From NCBI GenBank assembly GCA_021798935.1, contig JAJZBL010000002.1, positions 62,001 to 126,000 on the forward strand: 64,000 nucleotides of DNA, read 5' to 3'. The notes beneath the pieces are model-generated. The model made no database searches. It saw nothing but the letters and a program-made list of their open reading frames with translations, and was not told where the DNA came from. Shown piece after piece: positions 27,189 through 34,028 of this stretch. The position numbers and the translations under genes are program-made. How positions within the stretch are numbered: position 1 is the stretch's first letter; every line of letters starts with the position of its first letter. The DNA comes from Microcaldota archaeon. GTDB taxonomy: Archaea > Micrarchaeota > Micrarchaeia > Micrarchaeales > Micrarchaeaceae.

Positions 27189-28096
27189 GCCTTTTTGAAT
27201 CCATGCTGGCCGAATTCGTTCCTAAGGCCTGCAAGAACCCTCTTTCCCATTCTATAATCTTGGCGTGATTCGTATCTTTCGTACAATGCATTTGTTATTG
27301 CATGGAATGGTACTGAGAATTCAGCTGCAGTTTGCACAGCCCATTTTCCTTCTCCTGTATCCTCTACAAATGGAGATATCTCCTTTAGCTTTTCATCCTT
27401 TGACAGTAGGTTGAATGTAAGGTCCATCAGATAGCCCCTTATTACAGATCCGTGCGTCCATACCTCTGATACATCCTTGAGGTTCACCGAATCCTTGTAA
27501 GGTCCACTGCTTATCAAGTCAATACCCTCTGCAATAGATTCCATCATTCCATATTCTATCGCGTTGTGCACCATCTTCACAAAGTGGCCAGATCCAGCGG
27601 GGCCAATATACTTGTAGCCATCTGCAACACTGACATCTTTAAAGAGGCTCTCAAGCTTCTCAAATGTTTCCTTGTCGCCTCCAACCATTATCGACATCCC
27701 ATTGCGTGCACCTGATGGCCCTCCGCTGCATCCCGCATCCGCATATTCTATTCCTTTTGATTTAAACATATTATAAAGTTCAACGGAGTTCTTGTAAAAA
27801 GCATTGGAGCCATCAACTACTATATCTCCCTTATGAAGATATGGAAGTATCATCTTTGAAAACTGGTTTGTTACTTCTCCTGCTGGAAGCATGAGCCATA
27901 CTATCCTATCGCCATTTACCATATTAAGCAACTTTATTGGATCATCTGAAACCACTGCACCCTCTGCTTCAACCTCTTTCCTTGGTTCTTCAGACCTATT
28001 GTATGCATATACTTTATACCCCTTTGAAAGCATATTCAAAACTGCATTCTTGCCCATCTTCCCCAAGCCCAAAAATATTATTTCTTTATCTGACAT
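27185..28096 (-). CDS. gnd: 6-phosphogluconate dehydrogenase (short, decarboxylating type)
   Basis: N-terminal GLGKMGKN nucleotide-binding loop, the substrate motif DAGCSGGPSGARNGMSIMVGG, and GPAGSGHFVKMVHNAIEYGMM with the catalytic Lys/Asn. At 303 residues this is the short GndA-type enzyme, roughly two thirds the length of classical Gnd, and it ends with a compact helical tail (RYESRQDYRMGKRVLAGLRNEFG split over the end). It converts 6-phosphogluconate to ribulose 5-phosphate and CO2, giving NAD(P)H and pentoses. GGTAG precedes the ATG. First gene of a two-gene unit with the Gfo/Idh protein. Confidence 0.93.
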   Translation of the reverse strand: MSDKEIIFLGLGKMGKNAVLNMLSKGYKVYAYNRSEEPRKEVEAEGAVVSDDPIKLLNMVNGDRIVWLMLPAGEVTNQFSKMILPYLHKGDIVVDGSNAFYKNSVELYNMFKSKGIEYADAGCSGGPSGARNGMSIMVGGDKETFEKLESLFKDVSVADGYKYIGPAGSGHFVKMVHNAIEYGMMESIAEGIDLISSGPYKDSVNLKDVSEVWTHGSVIRGYLMDLTFNLLSKDEKLKEISPFVEDTGEGKWAVQTAAEFSVPFHAITNALYERYESRQDYRMGKRVLAGLRNEFGQHGFKKA

Positions 28097-28145
28097 TTTA
28101 TCTACCTATAACCAATAACTTTCAGTGCGATAAAAAAACTAAATC

Positions 28146-28165
28146 CTAACTCGCTAACCAGTTAG
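28146..28165. promoter_or_regulatory. Inverted repeat upstream of gnd
   Basis: CTAACT and AGTTAG flank an 8-base spacer, 50 bases upstream of the gnd start. It may be an operator for the leftward sugar unit. The surrounding 28097-28352 gap otherwise holds only AT-rich promoter sequence for gnd and the divergent acetyltransferase (TATA-like ATATTTATAG at about 28307). Confidence 0.3.
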
Positions 28166-28352
28166 ATTAAAATCGAATATTAATTAATAACTTTTTGATA
28201 TTTAGGTTTACTGAAATCTACTTTTGTTTGATTGCTCTATGGAATTTATATATGCATTAGATAGAATTTCTTATTCTTATTTTGGATTGCAACAGAAATG
28301 ACAAAATATTTATAGCAATGCTTGGAATATTTGAATAAATACTGGTATATTT

Positions 28353-28931
28353 ATGATTTTAGAATCTGCTGACACGCATATTGCCATGAAGCCACTTGAG
28401 TACAAAGATGCAATTTGCATTAGCGACTTGGGGAGCGACCTTGAGATTGCAAGGGTTACCGCAGAGCCAGGCAAATTCCCTTATCCTTATACAGTGTCAA
28501 ATGCTGTTTCCTTCATAGCATACTCGATAGACAAAATGCAGTCTAAATCTGAGTTCAACTTTGGCATACATGATCAAGATGGGGCACTTATGGGTGTATT
28601 TGGAATATTCAACTTGAATTATAGCGCTAAAAAATGTGAAATTGGTTTCTGGTTAGGCAAGAAGTTTTGGGGAAAAGGATTTGGATCGGAAGGAGTCAAG
28701 ATGCTTCTCAAGTTTTCATTTGGAAATTTAGGGATGAACAAGGTATATGCAAGGGTATTCTCTGACAACTTAAAAGCTTCAAGTTTGCTTGAAAGGTTGG
28801 GATTTAAATTGGAGGGCAATCTCAAAGATGAAATTAGGTTTGGTAAAAAGTATAAAAATGTTCTCATCTATAGTATCTTGAGCAGAGACTACTTGAAGAT
28901 TTACAAAAATTACAATATAAATATATATTAA
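28353..28931 (+). CDS. GNAT-family N-acetyltransferase (RimJ/RimL-like)
   Basis: The acetyl-CoA-binding core is visible as EIGFWLGKKFWGKGFGSEGVKMLLKFSF, the R/Q-x-x-G-x-G/A loop in a KGFGSEG form, and the following VYARVFSDNLKASSLLERLGFKLEG strand-helix typical of RimJ/RimL enzymes that modify protein N-termini or antibiotics. About 190 residues. Twelve bases separate it from the histone gene, so it is probably co-transcribed and might acetylate the histone or a ribosomal protein; that link is speculative. Confidence 0.85.
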   Translation: MILESADTHIAMKPLEYKDAICISDLGSDLEIARVTAEPGKFPYPYTVSNAVSFIAYSIDKMQSKSEFNFGIHDQDGALMGVFGIFNLNYSAKKCEIGFWLGKKFWGKGFGSEGVKMLLKFSFGNLGMNKVYARVFSDNLKASSLLERLGFKLEGNLKDEIRFGKKYKNVLIYSILSRDYLKIYKNYNINIY

Positions 28932-28942
28932 CGGGTGCTTTA

Positions 28943-29146
28943 GTGTACTTCAAAAAGGCGACTATTAAAAAATTATTCAAAGATGCAGGAGCAAGCAGGG
29001 TAAGCAATAAGGCATTGCTTCTATTCCAAGATATGATTGAAAAGCAGGCGTATAAGACTGCAGTAAAATCAGTCAATCTTTCGAAACATGCAAAGAGGAA
29101 AACAGTAGAGGAATCAGACATAAAGCTTGCTGCTTCATCCGATTAA
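28943..29146 (+). CDS. Archaeal histone
   Basis: A 67-residue single histone fold: KKATIKKLFKDAGASRVS (helix 1 and loop 1 with the conserved A-x-R DNA contact), a long central helix (ALLLFQDMIEKQAYKTAVKSV), then loop 2 with RKTVEESDIKLAA. It forms dimers and wraps DNA. It lacks long tails. The start is GTG with GGGTG five bases upstream. It lies just after an acetyltransferase gene. A basic, compact histone of this type supports archaeal assignment outside Crenarchaeota. Confidence 0.94.
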   Translation: MYFKKATIKKLFKDAGASRVSNKALLLFQDMIEKQAYKTAVKSVNLSKHAKRKTVEESDIKLAASSD

Positions 29147-29194
29147 TATTAAGAAGGGTTTAAAGATTTTTGTTTCTATAAATTGGTGATTATT

Positions 29195-29623
29195 ATGGGC
29201 AACACGGATTTCAAAAGTGCATTTGCCTTAATTTTGCTTTTAGCTTTAGCTTCAGCTAATATAGTAAATTCATCTGTTGCTAATGAGCAGACCACTGTAC
29301 CTCTTGTATATAGAGCAATAGTTGGTATAATACTTATAATAATAATTATAGTTGCATTATTCAAATTCGTAAAGTACGCTATAACAGGCATATTAGTATT
29401 TGTAATACTTGTAATACTGCTTTCTACTGCTTATTACTTCTTCAAAACAGGAGCATTCAGCATATCTTACAGCTTAAAATTTCTTTCTGACATATATAAC
29501 TTCTTTGTCCAGAATGGAGTATCTCATTACGTTTCCAACACTATTGTAAACCATACCACCAATACTAGTACAGTTATTCATAATTCAACAATCTCGAATT
29601 CTACACCTAATTCAACTAAGTAA
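29195..29623 (+). CDS. Small membrane protein with Asn/Ser/Thr-rich outer tail
   Basis: Three hydrophobic segments (about 8-24, 40-58, 62-84), then a soluble C-terminal part of about 55 residues ending in a run of N-x-S/T sequons. GGTGAT precedes the ATG at 29195; an earlier in-frame TTG at 29183 overlaps that site and is rejected. The family is unknown. It is encoded just before the RNase P RNA. Confidence 0.65.
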   Translation: MGNTDFKSAFALILLLALASANIVNSSVANEQTTVPLVYRAIVGIILIIIIIVALFKFVKYAITGILVFVILVILLSTAYYFFKTGAFSISYSLKFLSDIYNFFVQNGVSHYVSNTIVNHTTNTSTVIHNSTISNSTPNSTK

Positions 29624-29663
29624 ATCCTAAAAATTTTTAATACTTTAAAAATAATAGGTTTCT

Positions 29664-29900
29664 GTGTGGCAAGTGGGCAGCTTACCGAAAGGAGGAAGCT
29701 CTCCCCATGCTAAGATGATCAAAAAAAGCTTAAGGCTTGATTCGGAACAGAAACGGCACCTTGAGACCATTAAATGCTATGACACTACGAGCTAGGAGGA
29801 GAGGATGAAACGGCCGATGTGACCATCGATGTGCATGCAAGGTTTAAACCGCTTAGTCGAATGCTGCCAAAAACAGAAGGGAGGCTACAACTTGCCACAC
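29664..29900 (+). ncRNA. rnpB: RNase P RNA, compact archaeal form
   Basis: The catalytic RNA that removes tRNA 5' leaders. The ends GTGTGGCAAGT (29664-29674) and ACTTGCCACAC (29890-29900) pair perfectly to form an 11-bp P1. Conserved regions occur in order: AAAGGAGGAAGCTC near the 5' end (GAGGAAAGTC-like CRI), GGAACAGAAACGGCACC in the specificity part, GATGAAACGGCC, TGCAAGGTTTAAACCGC, TTAGTCGAATGCTGCC, and ACAGAAGGGAGGCTACAAC near the 3' end (ACAGAA CRV, which pairs in P4). At about 237 nt it is shorter than typical type A archaeal RNAs. It is preceded by TTTAATACTTTAAAA as promoter. The reading frames across it are chance. Confidence 0.9.
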
Positions 29901-29913
29901 TTTAATAATTTAT

Positions 29914-30032
29914 TGGCGAGGGCGGGGTTTGAACCCACGACCTCTAGATTTCTCGTCATCGCTATAAAAGCTCATCACTCATAATGCTATGCATATGAGT
30001 CTAGCGCTCTAACCAGGCTGAGCTACCTCGCC
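29914..30032 (-). tRNA. tRNA-Met (CAT), elongator type, with a 44-nt intron
   Basis: Read on the minus strand: acceptor GGCGAGG pairs with CCTCGCC plus discriminator A. The D-arm is GCTCAGCCTGGTTAGAGC and the anticodon stem CTAGA/TCTAG. The loop is CTCATAA after splicing, and the T-arm GTGGGTTCAAACCCCGC is close to canonical. Anticodon CAT is at 29995-29997. The intron occupies 29950-29993, between positions 37 and 38, the canonical archaeal site for splicing endonuclease. The acceptor stem GGCGAGG and absence of the AGC start argue for elongator rather than initiator Met; tRNA-Ile2 (modified CAT) is less likely. No CCA is encoded. The adjacent RNase P RNA is on the other strand. Confidence 0.92.
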
Positions 30033-30393
30033 ATCATTCAAGATTAATGCAAAAGATAAACAAATAAGTTTAATATAGAATATAATATAAAACTTATCCT
30101 TATTGCAATGCATTTATTTAGTAGCCGCAGCTATTTAAAATGGCAGGTATTAAAATGTAAATATTATTCAGATCTTAAAGCATTATAAGTATTTTGTAAT
30201 ACCTTTTTGGTATAGCAAATATTAAAATTAATCTAAATTGCTTTTTCAAATTTATAGTTTTGAGCACTTCCAAAGCTTCTATATTTTAAAATTTTATTAA
30301 TTACAAATTTTTAGATATAAAAACCGAACAAAAACCTAACTCTCCCTTATTTATATTTAAATTAATTAGTGGCAATTAGTTTAGGTGTTTTGA
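30033..30393. other. AT-rich intergenic gap with promoters only
   Basis: This 361-base stretch has no open frame with a start signal. It must contain the promoter for tRNA-Met (leftward) and, near 30345-30360, a TATA-like TTATTTATATTTAAA for the HTH sensor gene. No repeats or RNA folds of note were seen. Confidence 0.5.
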
Positions 30394-31098
30394 ATGTCCA
30401 AAACTATGGAGACAAAAGATAAAATTTTGAAGAGCTTAAAGGTTAAGAAAAGAACAATAACAGAGCTCAGTGAAGAGTTAGGGTTATCAAAATCTACAGT
30501 TAGCCAGCATCTATATGAACTGATAGATTCTGGTTTAATAGAGGAAGAGCCAAATGATCATTTCAAGAAGCTTAAGTATTTTAGGTTGAAGGATAAAGAA
30601 AGTGCAAAAGAGACTGCTGGCATGAGTATAAAGCTTATAGGAGCTGCAATATTTATAATTGCAATAGTGTCAATTTTCGCAATTGTTCTAAATGGAGGAT
30701 TTCACATTAGTAAAAATAATAATAGCAGTATATTGACAAATGATACAATTGTAAGCCCATCTTTTAACTGCCCTATGCTTCCATATTATAGTACTGCAAA
30801 TTACAGCGATGTGAATAATATAGTGTTTAACAATGCTGAGGGCAGTTGGTGTTTCCTCACCTATATCAACACAAAATCAGAAGTTATAAATATAGGCAAA
30901 GGTGTTCATTACAGCTCTTACAATGGAACTCTTTATGTGCCTGAGTTCAATTATACATACAAAATGGGCCCTAAGCAGGTTCTTAATGTAGAAAATGCTG
31001 CAAAAGAAGGTTATTGCTGGGCATATAAAACAATAGAGATGTTCAATATAACTTACTCAGGAAATGCCACAAATTGCAAGAACCTTATATCAGGTTGA
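30394..31098 (+). CDS. Membrane-bound winged-HTH regulator with extracytoplasmic sensor domain
   Basis: Residues 8-65 are an ArsR/MarR-like winged helix (TITELSEELGLSKSTVSQHLYELIDSGLIEE is split here as TITELSEELG and SKSTVSQHLYEL). One transmembrane helix follows at about 78-98. Residues 100-234 lie outside, with several N-x-S/T sequons and four cysteines (NCPMLP, WCF, YCW, NCK) that could form two disulfides. This is a one-component transmembrane regulator: the outer domain would sense a signal and the DNA-binding domain would act at the membrane. GGTG lies ahead of the ATG. A T-rich tract at 31099-31130 may terminate transcription. The target genes are unknown. Confidence 0.8.
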   Translation: MSKTMETKDKILKSLKVKKRTITELSEELGLSKSTVSQHLYELIDSGLIEEEPNDHFKKLKYFRLKDKESAKETAGMSIKLIGAAIFIIAIVSIFAIVLNGGFHISKNNNSSILTNDTIVSPSFNCPMLPYYSTANYSDVNNIVFNNAEGSWCFLTYINTKSEVINIGKGVHYSSYNGTLYVPEFNYTYKMGPKQVLNVENAAKEGYCWAYKTIEMFNITYSGNATNCKNLISG

Positions 31099-31197
31099 AG
31101 TTTTTGTTTCTTTTTGTTTTTTTGTAATTATTTTATAATTTTAAGTATGCGGTTTCTATCTGTAATGGCTGGGAAAAAGCAGCACTTATTAGATCTT

Positions 31198-31743
31198 TTA
31201 TAGTTCTGTTTTGTCATCGAATTTTAGTATTTTGAAGCTTCTCAGATCCATATCGTGCATCAAGTAAACTTTTTCCCAGCCTATGTTCCCCAATTCATTT
31301 CCCTTTAAGGCAAGCCTGCTTATAGTATCTTTTACCTTTGCTTCAGAGTCTGCTTCAATTTCTATTATTGGAGGAAGCTTTGGCCATTCATCTATAGTAA
31401 TCTCAGCCCCGTCCAAAGAATATACAGTTCTCTTGCTCTCTTGATAAAGAGGTTCAGGTATAATTGAGGATAGAATTTTTGCAACAGTATCGAAATCATT
31501 AACTTCGGTTTCTATCTCTTCAGTATTAGCGAGACCACCACCAATTCTATGTTTATATGTAAGTGTGGTCTTTTTGCCATCTGTTCTTAACCTTACAAAC
31601 CTTTCTCCTCCATTCTTATCTTCTAGGTTGAATATCCACCTTCTGAAAAACTTTTTGCCTTCGAACTTTGCGCCATTTTTCTCAAGAGCCTTTACTGCAT
31701 CCTTTAGGTCTACATTTTCAATCTTCGTCTCTATCTCTATCAT
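31198..31743 (-). CDS. CYTH-domain protein (class IV adenylyl cyclase / triphosphatase-like)
   Basis: The N-terminal EIETK at residues 3-7 is the ExExK signature of the CYTH fold. Further acidic and basic residues line a triphosphate tunnel: RFVRLRTDGKKTTLTYK, EEIETEV, ESKRTVYSLDG, EITIDEWP and PPIIEIEA. Such enzymes bind triphosphate substrates with two metal ions; archaeal members may be thiamine triphosphatase, tripolyphosphatase or adenylyl cyclase. About 181 residues, single domain. The GGTTAG before the ATG supports the start. Confidence 0.88.
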   Translation of the reverse strand: MIEIETKIENVDLKDAVKALEKNGAKFEGKKFFRRWIFNLEDKNGGERFVRLRTDGKKTTLTYKHRIGGGLANTEEIETEVNDFDTVAKILSSIIPEPLYQESKRTVYSLDGAEITIDEWPKLPPIIEIEADSEAKVKDTISRLALKGNELGNIGWEKVYLMHDMDLRSFKILKFDDKTEL

Positions 31744-31798
31744 ATTCTAACCTTTTATTTAACGTAGAACAGGACATAATTTCTTAGTAAAGCACAAG

Positions 31799-31894
31799 TG
31801 CGACCGTCGGGATTTGAACCCGAGTTTTTGGCTGTCTTTTGAACCTTCCTTTTCAATGGAAGGCCAAAGTCCTACCAGGCTAGACTACGATCGC
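31799..31894 (-). tRNA. tRNA-Gly (TCC) with a 23-nt intron
   Basis: On the minus strand: acceptor GCGATCG pairs with CGGTCGC (one G-T pair) plus discriminator A. The D-arm is GTCTAGCCTGGTAGGAC and the anticodon stem TTGGC/GCCAA. The spliced loop is CTTCCAA with anticodon TCC (31858-31860), and the T-arm is TCGGGTTCAAATCCCGA. The intron is 31834-31856, between positions 37 and 38, and contains GGAAGGTT, which can pair with the anticodon region (CCTTCC) to help form the bulge-helix-bulge. No CCA is encoded. Confidence 0.92.
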
Positions 31895-32124
31895 AAAATT
31901 CAGTCAAATTATCAAAGTATGTCTTAAGGATGCAATAATATTCTCAACTTATTCTATAAATACTTTTCGTTTTGTGCTAGCATCTATTACAGCAACGGAT
32001 GTTAGTATACAAATAAAAACATATTAATATAAAAAGCAATTCTCATACAAAAGTATTAATATTAGTATATTTAAATTTTAATTGCTTGGAAAATATTTCA
32101 AGCGAAAAAAAGAAAGTGAATTGA

Positions 32125-32400
32125 ATGAATGACGAAGGAAACGGAAATGGCTCATATGAAGGCCATGGTGGTTTTGGAAGGAGAAATGATAGATTTTCTG
32201 GAATGTCTTCGACACCAAAACCTGTAAAGGTAGGAGATGAAATTGACGTAAAGATAGAAGCAGTAGCATCTAAAGGTGACGGAATCGCCAAAAAGGATGG
32301 TTTTGTAATCTTTATAAAGGGTGCAAAGGAGGGGGAAGAGAAAAAGATAAGAATAACAGATGTAAAAGAAAGATTTGCAACTGGAGAAGTAATTTCCTGA
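32125..32400 (+). CDS. TRAM-domain RNA-binding protein
   Basis: A Gly/Asn/Arg-rich flexible N-terminus of about 30 residues (NDEGNGNGSYEGHGGFGRRND) precedes a TRAM domain at about 33-91: VGDEIDVKIEAVASKGDGIAK, then DGFVIFIKGA, then KIRITDVKERFATGEVI. Stand-alone TRAM proteins are small beta-barrels that bind tRNA or act as archaeal RNA chaperones, in a role compared with bacterial cold-shock proteins. The Gly-rich tail is an unusual extra. The 31895-32124 gap before it contains AT-rich promoter sequence. Confidence 0.88.
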   Translation: MNDEGNGNGSYEGHGGFGRRNDRFSGMSSTPKPVKVGDEIDVKIEAVASKGDGIAKKDGFVIFIKGAKEGEEKKIRITDVKERFATGEVIS

Positions 32401-32426
32401 TTAGAATCTAAATTAAAGTTGTTTTT

Positions 32427-32461
32427 CAACCTGTTTCTTTATCAGGTTGGTTTATTTTTTC
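32427..32461 (+). terminator. Hairpin and T-tract after the TRAM gene
   Basis: CAACCTG (32427-32433) and CAGGTTG (32443-32449) form a 7-bp stem with a 9-base loop, followed by TTTATTTTTT. Located 27 bases after the TRAM stop and facing the convergent gene that ends at 32505; it resembles an intrinsic terminator. Confidence 0.55.
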
Positions 32462-32504
32462 AGAAATTTTTATATTTTATAGAAATCTTTTCTATGTCTG
32501 CTTG

Positions 32505-32825
32505 CTATTCCTTTGGATTTTTTATTTTATCAGCTGCTATTATCAATGCTGCAGGCCCTACTTTATCCATACCTCTATCTTTACTTACTTCTATTGCTTT
32601 CATTATATAATCAACCGCTTGCTCGGCTAAAAGGCTGGTCAAAGCTATACTAGTTGACTTGTCTATTATATTATGATTTGGAACTGCACTATTCAATGCC
32701 TCTTCAAAATCCACTTTCTTAAGGGCAATTAATATTTTATCCCTTATTTCATTCTTGTCTAAGATTTCCTTGCCTAATTTATACTCTTGAGCATCGCCAC
32801 TAATCATTTGCCACACCATATTCAC
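32505..32825 (-). CDS. Small helical protein of unknown function
   Basis: A 106-residue protein, all helical by pattern, acidic/basic alternating, with no cysteine cluster, signal or membrane segment. Its C-terminal half (SIALTSLLAEQAVDYIMKAIEV and DKVGPAALIIAADKI) is amphipathic and Ala/Ile-rich. Starts at GTG 32825 or ATG 32819 are both possible. No family recognised. It lies between convergent and same-strand genes without clear coupling. Confidence 0.6.
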   Translation of the reverse strand: MNMVWQMISGDAQEYKLGKEILDKNEIRDKILIALKKVDFEEALNSAVPNHNIIDKSTSIALTSLLAEQAVDYIMKAIEVSKDRGMDKVGPAALIIAADKIKNPKE

Positions 32826-32923
32826 ATTTATTTTGCGGTTTTGGTTTATTTAAGCATTTTGCGGAAGTTTCTAACAATTTGTTATAATTTTAAGCAACAG
32901 ATTAGGGATCAATTTACATAAGA

Positions 32924-34024
32924 TTAAGAGTTCTTTGACAAATCCTGCACAATCACATAATCATTACCTCTCCAGCTTATTTTATTCATTGAATGTGCAT
33001 ACGCTAAATTAATCAAGTATATGATGTTTATGAATAAGAATATGAAAAGTGAGTAAGCTTTATATTTTGGAGCACGGATATAGGTCCTTGCTTCACCGAT
33101 TGCAAAGGGGGCTAGGAATATAATAAATATAGGGTTTACAAATATAGAGAGCAATATTGAAGAGAAGAAAAGCAATTCTTGACCTGAATATAATATAACA
33201 CCATACGTGAAATTTGATTTTGATCCTAACATAGTCAAAGCTGTCTGCCTATTTGACCATTCCATAAAAGCACTAAACTTGTCATTGGTATTTACAATCA
33301 GACCTAAATCCCCTACATATACTAATTTTCCCAGCGATTTGGCTTTTCTTGTTATAAATATATCATCAGATAAAGAATTAGAGAATTCGGACAGAGAATT
33401 GCTGTCCATTAATGAATTCCTAAATGCCAGTGATCCACCCCATCCAAATAATGTTAAATCTGATTCCATCATCCCATTTCCAACAAAACTCCAGACCATC
33501 TTTACTTTAGACCAAAATCCACCTACAGGGTTGAAATAAGGATAAGATGTAGTTGCCATAACATTGCTTTCACTGAATGGGGCAATCATCTTTTCTAACC
33601 AATAATTAGTAAACTTCACATCAGAATCTGCTATTGCATATATGTCATATCCGGGATATGTAGAAATTGCAGTTGATATTGCTTTTACCTTTCCGCTGCC
33701 TTTTCCTGCGCTTGGATTAGACACAATCAAGCTTAAGCCAAGTTCTCTTATTATCGGTACGGCTGGATCATTCAAATTATCTACTACACAAATTATATTG
33801 TAATTTTTGTAAGTTTGTAGTTTTAAAGAATAGAGATTCTCCTTTAATGTCAAATCAACTCCTTTGCAGGGGGATATAATTAAGACCTTTTTTTCATTGG
33901 TTGACTCGTATATTACCTTTGCATTTTTCTTCTTTATATACGGATAAATTGATATTGCAAGTAAGCCTAGGAATAAGAGTGCGATAAACGTGATATAAGC
34001 AATCAGTAGAAAATTTGCGCTAAT
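32924..34024 (-). CDS. Family 2 glycosyltransferase (ceramide-glucosyltransferase-like) with non-AUG start
   Basis: The GT2 signature is complete only if translation begins upstream of the first usable start (TTG at 33853). In-frame codons before that TTG encode a membrane helix, KVLIISPCKGVD (strand 1 and the PCKG motif), and then the known part: VVDNLNDPAVPII, SNPSAGKGSGKVKAIS, AIADSDVKFTNYW (DxD type), SLSDDIFITRKAK (the ED/DD motif), and about four C-terminal membrane helices. A stop codon closes this frame above 34024, and no ATG, GTG or TTG occurs between it and 33853. A strong GGGGTGA ribosome binding site ends at 34029, directly before two ATT codons (34027, 34024). ATT initiation is therefore the best reading; a sequencing or true frameshift is the alternative. 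Length is about 366 residues. Confidence 0.75.
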   Translation of the reverse strand: MSANFLLIAYITFIALLFLGLLAISIYPYIKKKNAKVIYESTNEKKVLIISPCKGVDLTLKENLYSLKLQTYKNYNIICVVDNLNDPAVPIIRELGLSLIVSNPSAGKGSGKVKAISTAISTYPGYDIYAIADSDVKFTNYWLEKMIAPFSESNVMATTSYPYFNPVGGFWSKVKMVWSFVGNGMMESDLTLFGWGGSLAFRNSLMDSNSLSEFSNSLSDDIFITRKAKSLGKLVYVGDLGLIVNTNDKFSAFMEWSNRQTALTMLGSKSNFTYGVILYSGQELLFFSSILLSIFVNPIFIIFLAPFAIGEARTYIRAPKYKAYSLFIFLFINIIYLINLAYAHSMNKISWRGNDYVIVQDLSKNS

Positions 34025-34028
34025 AATC

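Noticed and set aside
29931-29993. Reading the tRNA-Met region as an initiator or Ile2 tRNA
   Set aside because: The acceptor stem GGCGAGG and D-arm fit elongator Met better than initiator; Ile2 cannot be fully excluded.
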